From Paenibacillus sp. 1001270B_150601_E10 (lineage in GTDB: Bacteria > Bacillota > Bacilli > Paenibacillales > Paenibacillaceae): a stretch of DNA of 64,000 nucleotides. Where the stretch lies: the NCBI RefSeq assembly GCF_015558675.1, contig NZ_JADMOL010000001.1, positions 382,799-446,798 on the forward strand, in the 5' to 3' direction. Positions 60,747 to 64,000 of the stretch are shown here, piece by piece. Within the stretch, counting starts at the first letter, position 1, and every line of letters begins with the position of its first letter. The notes beneath the pieces were generated by a model that saw nothing but the letters and a program-made list of their open reading frames with translations, was not told the origin of the DNA and ran no database searches. The translations under genes were made by a program, and so were the position numbers.

Positions 60747-62519
60747 TTATTCCTTTAAGGGGAATTGCGCTATCCGCTTTGCCGGTATTCGAATGTCAAC
60801 GGAAGTTCCCATGCCCAGTTTACTGTGGATCGTGACGCCATAGGAAGCGCCATATTGCAGCTTAATCCGCTGGTCTACGTTTCGTATGCCATATCCAGCA
60901 TTCACATGTTCCTTCGGGTGGAAGATCTGATCGATCCGATCCTGCGTCATTCCAATGCCATCATCAATAATACGGAACAGTATATCCTCATTATCTTTTC
61001 TGGCGACAATCCTTAGATGGATTCGATCCCCACACCATGCATGCTCCAGCACATTTTCTATAAATGGCTGAAGTACTAGTTTCACCGTTTCATAGGGCCA
61101 AATATCAGGATGTATATCAAACATGACATCCATACGGTCGCCATATTTAATTTTCTGAATCTCAAGATATGCATTAGCCTGTTCGACCTCCGTGCGCACA
61201 GGAATCATGGTACGGCCCTCGTTTAGCGTCAAGCGATAGAACTTCGCAAGCTCGAGCACCATGCGCTGCAATTTCTCGGTCTCTCCAAACTTCGCTAGCC
61301 GGTTGATGGATGACAGCGTATTGTATAGGAAATGCGGGTTAATCTGCGACTGCAGAATCTCAAGCTCCGCTTCCTTTTTCTGAATCTGAGTCAAGTAGAC
61401 TTCCTCAATCAATGCGCCTATATTCTCACCGACATCATTTAGTGCAGTTGCGATCTGTGCAAATTCATCCTTCCCGCGATATGTAAAGCGCTTGCTCAAA
61501 TCTCCTTCTCTAAAGGCTTTCAGCACCGATACGATCTTGGTTACCCTTTTAGAGAAATAGCGGGAGATAAAGATGCCTAAAAACGTAAACACAATAAAGC
61601 AGATCAGACAGACCATAAACGTAAATAGCCGAACTTTTAATGTATCCTGATTGATGATGGTCATCGGGACATAGGCTTCCAGCTGCCAAGGCATATCCGT
61701 AATCTTTTCCTGAATGGTCAGGTAGTAACCGCTATCATGATTGGATACAAGGTTTGTCGTACGCTCACCCGAATGGTAAATGACTTTTCCTTTATCATCC
61801 TTAAGCATGAGCACGCTGCCTTTGCCTATCGTTTGATAGTCAATACTTTGAAAGAGCTCTGACTTCATCGCGCTAATTCGTATAAAGCCGATCTCCTCCA
61901 AGTTAAGCGGATTATGATTATCCACCAGCCTGCGAAGAAGGGAGATTCGATTGAAAGAAGCATCCTTCTCCACTTCCATCCACTTCAGCGTCTGTCCATA
62001 AACTTCTTTGGGATAGCTCAAATACCATTTCTTCTCCTTGATTCGGGACAGATGATACATATTGTAATTACGGCCAATGGTATCCGGATGTTCTGACTCA
62101 TAAATGTCATAATAGCGTTCACTGATGCTGTTGTTCTCTAAATAGATCGACATCCAAATATTTTGACCCGTTGCATTCAACGCCGCACTGAACTTCGGCA
62201 TAATGATATTGGTCGTGCGATCGTAGGTCTCAAAGCCCTCGCTTTGAATGCGGAGCTGCCTTGCGAGAGACGAATCGTTATATAGCATATCTGAGATCCG
62301 CTTAACATCTTGCAGCTTATAATTCACGTTATCTGAGATTTGCTTCAACGTACTGCGCAGGTTCATTTCCGTCTGCTTGCGAATAGAATCCACATACATC
62401 GAATGGGAGACATACCCGATAAGCAGAACTGGAATGATGATAAAAATAAAATAGCTGAGCATCAGCTTGAAGCCAACAGGGATATACCTTGTTTTCTTGC
62501 TTCCCCCTACCTCCATCAT
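60747..62519 (-). CDS. YesM-type sensor histidine kinase, second pair
   Basis: Membrane sensor partner of the adjacent YesN-type regulator. The 590-residue protein has a first span (about 16-37), an extracellular sensor of about 250 residues, a second span (about 293-315), HAMP, and the His_kinase module with SQINPHFLYNTLSSINRL (phospho-accepting histidine near 390) and ATP lid IIDDGIGMTQDRID with VNAGYGIRNVDQRIKLQYG. The ATG at 62519 has GGAGG 5 bases upstream. It follows the regulator gene by 12 bp, in the order regulator then kinase, opposite to the first pair in this window. The ligand is unknown; transport genes probably lie to the right of the window. Confidence 0.92.
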   Translation of the reverse strand: MMEVGGSKKTRYIPVGFKLMLSYFIFIIIPVLLIGYVSHSMYVDSIRKQTEMNLRSTLKQISDNVNYKLQDVKRISDMLYNDSSLARQLRIQSEGFETYDRTTNIIMPKFSAALNATGQNIWMSIYLENNSISERYYDIYESEHPDTIGRNYNMYHLSRIKEKKWYLSYPKEVYGQTLKWMEVEKDASFNRISLLRRLVDNHNPLNLEEIGFIRISAMKSELFQSIDYQTIGKGSVLMLKDDKGKVIYHSGERTTNLVSNHDSGYYLTIQEKITDMPWQLEAYVPMTIINQDTLKVRLFTFMVCLICFIVFTFLGIFISRYFSKRVTKIVSVLKAFREGDLSKRFTYRGKDEFAQIATALNDVGENIGALIEEVYLTQIQKKEAELEILQSQINPHFLYNTLSSINRLAKFGETEKLQRMVLELAKFYRLTLNEGRTMIPVRTEVEQANAYLEIQKIKYGDRMDVMFDIHPDIWPYETVKLVLQPFIENVLEHAWCGDRIHLRIVARKDNEDILFRIIDDGIGMTQDRIDQIFHPKEHVNAGYGIRNVDQRIKLQYGASYGVTIHSKLGMGTSVDIRIPAKRIAQFPLKE

Positions 62520-62531
62520 GGAACCTCCGCT

Positions 62532-64000
62532 CTAGTCTTTCTTGCGATACTCCATTGGTGTCATCCCGTACGTTTCTTTGAACTGTCTGCTGAAGTAAGG
62601 CAGATAGCGGTAGCCTACTTGATTCGCAACTTCATAGATTTTTAATGTGGGGTCTTTAAGCAGCTCTCCCGCCCGCTCCATACGCATTTGAATAAGCATT
62701 TCACTAAAAGTCTTGCCTACTTCATCCTTGAATAACGTCCCCAAATAGTTCGGTGAAAAGGAGAATTGATGTGCGATATCCTTGAGCGTAATATTCTCAT
62801 GCAGCTGCTCACGCACAACCTTTAGAATCTCGCGAATTAATGGACTGTTTTTCGTATTGGACTTTTGATTAAGCTTCTCTGATATTTCGAATATTTTCCG
62901 TACTAGCCAAGAGCGAATATCTTGAACCGTCTCAAATTGATGCAGGATGTCAAGATTCTGAAGCTCCAATCCGATTAATTCGAACAAGTTTTCTTCAATG
63001 GATTGAAGATATTGATCCAGCTTCATCACAATCGTAACAGCCAGATTATAGATGGTGAATTTGGACTGAAGCGTGAGCACGGATTGGAATAGATTATCGA
63101 TCTCATCATGTATGCGAACAAGCTCATAGCTCGACATGGCGGAAAAAAGAGCCTCCAAGCGCTGATCGAGCGTACGTGCGTCTTCCATCTCTGGAGCTCG
63201 TCGAACTTCATCGTAGGCAATGACGCTTCCCTTCCCCCAGAACATTTTGCTGTCCACAGCTTCAAGCGCCTGCTTGTAGGACAAATGCAAATAATCGAGG
63301 CTTTGTACAGCTGTTCCCATCCCAATTGTCATCGAGAATGGATAAGTTTGCTGTAAGCGCTTATACATTTGGTCCAAACAATCCTTACAGCACGCGTCCT
63401 TAATCAGCAGCGCAAGCCGATGACGTGACAGCTTCACTCCATGCTCCGTCCCGTGCTGACGAGCGAGCGTTATCATTTCATTAAAAAATTGCCCCATGCT
63501 TTCAGGAAAGCTTTGCCCTTCACTTTGATGAAGCTTCATCGCAATATCATCCAGTTCCATGATCACGACGCGAATAGGCCAGCTTAGATCAGAAAGGCCG
63601 TAAGAAGAAGCAAGCTTGACGATGTCTTGATCTCTTCCCATATTGAATTCGCCTTCGAAAAGTCTCAGCATGAGTTCATTCTTTGCCATTGGAATCAACT
63701 GCTTATAGTTCTCTTCTTCTTCCTTTCGCCGATGCAGTATGTCGAGCTCTGCCTTTACTTTCTTCAAGGACTCGATCAATTCCTCATCCTCCATCGGCTT
63801 CAATACATAGCTGCAGGCATTCATCGAGAGCGCTTGCTTCACGTAGCTGAACTCTTGGTATCCGCTTACAAAGATAATCCGCATATCCTGTTTTTTTTCA
63901 AGGGCACGCCGCGCAAGCTCTAGCCCTGACATATTGGGCATATGTACATCCGTTACGAGAATATCAACGTCTTCCTTCTCTAATACCTCACAGCCAGCAA
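62532..64000 (-). CDS. YesN-type response regulator, N-terminus beyond the window
   Basis: Cytosolic regulator partner of the kinase downstream; the reading frame runs off the right edge, so the first residues of its receiver domain are missing. The visible receiver contains the phospho-acceptor region DILVTDVHMPNMSG and the conserved lysine in YVLKPMEDEELIES. A central region of unknown fold is followed by AraC-type helix-turn-helix units at the C-terminus (ITLKDIAHQFSFSPNYLGTLF and IYEVANQVGYRYLPYFSRQFK). The internal ATG at 63941 lies within the receiver and is not the start. A CCKDC cysteine pair near the middle is unusual and could bind metal, but that is inference. Confidence 0.92.
   Translation of the reverse strand, partial: AGCEVLEKEDVDILVTDVHMPNMSGLELARRALEKKQDMRIIFVSGYQEFSYVKQALSMNACSYVLKPMEDEELIESLKKVKAELDILHRRKEEEENYKQLIPMAKNELMLRLFEGEFNMGRDQDIVKLASSYGLSDLSWPIRVVIMELDDIAMKLHQSEGQSFPESMGQFFNEMITLARQHGTEHGVKLSRHRLALLIKDACCKDCLDQMYKRLQQTYPFSMTIGMGTAVQSLDYLHLSYKQALEAVDSKMFWGKGSVIAYDEVRRAPEMEDARTLDQRLEALFSAMSSYELVRIHDEIDNLFQSVLTLQSKFTIYNLAVTIVMKLDQYLQSIEENLFELIGLELQNLDILHQFETVQDIRSWLVRKIFEISEKLNQKSNTKNSPLIREILKVVREQLHENITLKDIAHQFSFSPNYLGTLFKDEVGKTFSEMLIQMRMERAGELLKDPTLKIYEVANQVGYRYLPYFSRQFKETYGMTPMEYRKKD

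Overview
The window looks like chromosome of a Paenibacillus-type, spore-forming, facultatively anaerobic Firmicute. The evidence is Bacillus-like gene order (yqhQ, yqhR, aroQ, a yqhT-like peptidase, efp), a spore photoproduct lyase, two YesM/YesN-type two-component pairs, two secreted proteins with copper-amine-oxidase-like N-terminal domains, a B. subtilis-type Fnr, strong Shine-Dalgarno sequences with GTG and TTG starts, and a glucuronyl hydrolase that resembles the one I recall from Bacillus sp. GL1. I see no prophage, CRISPR array, rRNA or tRNA. The only mobile element I recognise is one IS3-family (IS150-like) insertion sequence.

Layout. 1-7.8 kb: tail of a 2-phosphosulfolactate phosphatase, UPF0756, aspartokinase, the efp/peptidase/aroQ/yqhR group, yqhQ, a small membrane protein and a patatin-like lipase. 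7.8-18.2 kb: secreted glycoside hydrolase, mntR, splB, ccdA, the zinc importer znuACB with two Zur-type boxes, metG behind a T-box leader, yidD and zur. 18.2-21.5 kb: large secreted protein and a DinB-like protein. 21.7-30.2 kb: sugar ABC importer, YesM/YesN pair and NagZ on one strand, probably for cell-wall-derived or other amino sugars. 30.5-38.9 kb: acetyltransferase, then the fermentation block pflBA, adhE and fnr with TGTGA-N6-TCACA boxes and a Rex-type operator. 38.9-46.7 kb: a lipoprotein, a Bce-type peptide-sensing and resistance module, a DegV protein, a MazG-like enzyme and an acyl-CoA thioesterase. 46.8-54.9 kb: a YodB-like redox regulator with a matching operator, ribokinase, NhaC, and a uronate/glycosaminoglycan locus (kduI, DeoR regulator, kduD, ugl, convergent AraC regulator). 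55-59.3 kb: TerC protein behind a yybP-ykoY manganese riboswitch, msrAB, the IS element, and a small membrane protein. 59.5-64 kb: second DegV protein and a second YesM/YesN pair cut by the right edge.

How it works together. Metal homeostasis recurs: MntR, Zur with znuACB, the manganese riboswitch, and the Fe-S sensor Fnr. The clearest regulatory story is anaerobic. Fnr keeps the D141/C227/C230/C235 ligand set known in B. subtilis. Boxes about 41.5 bp upstream of predicted start sites occur at pflB and fnr, and one at about -42 occurs at adhE, which also has a perfect TTGTGAA-N4-TTCACAA Rex-type palindrome over its start site.

I found no convincing wholly new multi-gene system. The most interesting items are regulatory: the Fnr/Rex architecture, the YodB-type operator, two adjacent perfect palindromes between terC and msrAB, phased TGAACAT repeats at the kduI promoter, three genes whose last codons lie inside bidirectional terminators, and an IS element sitting inside a terminator-like stem. 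All functional statements come from reading the sequence and family knowledge; no searches were run.
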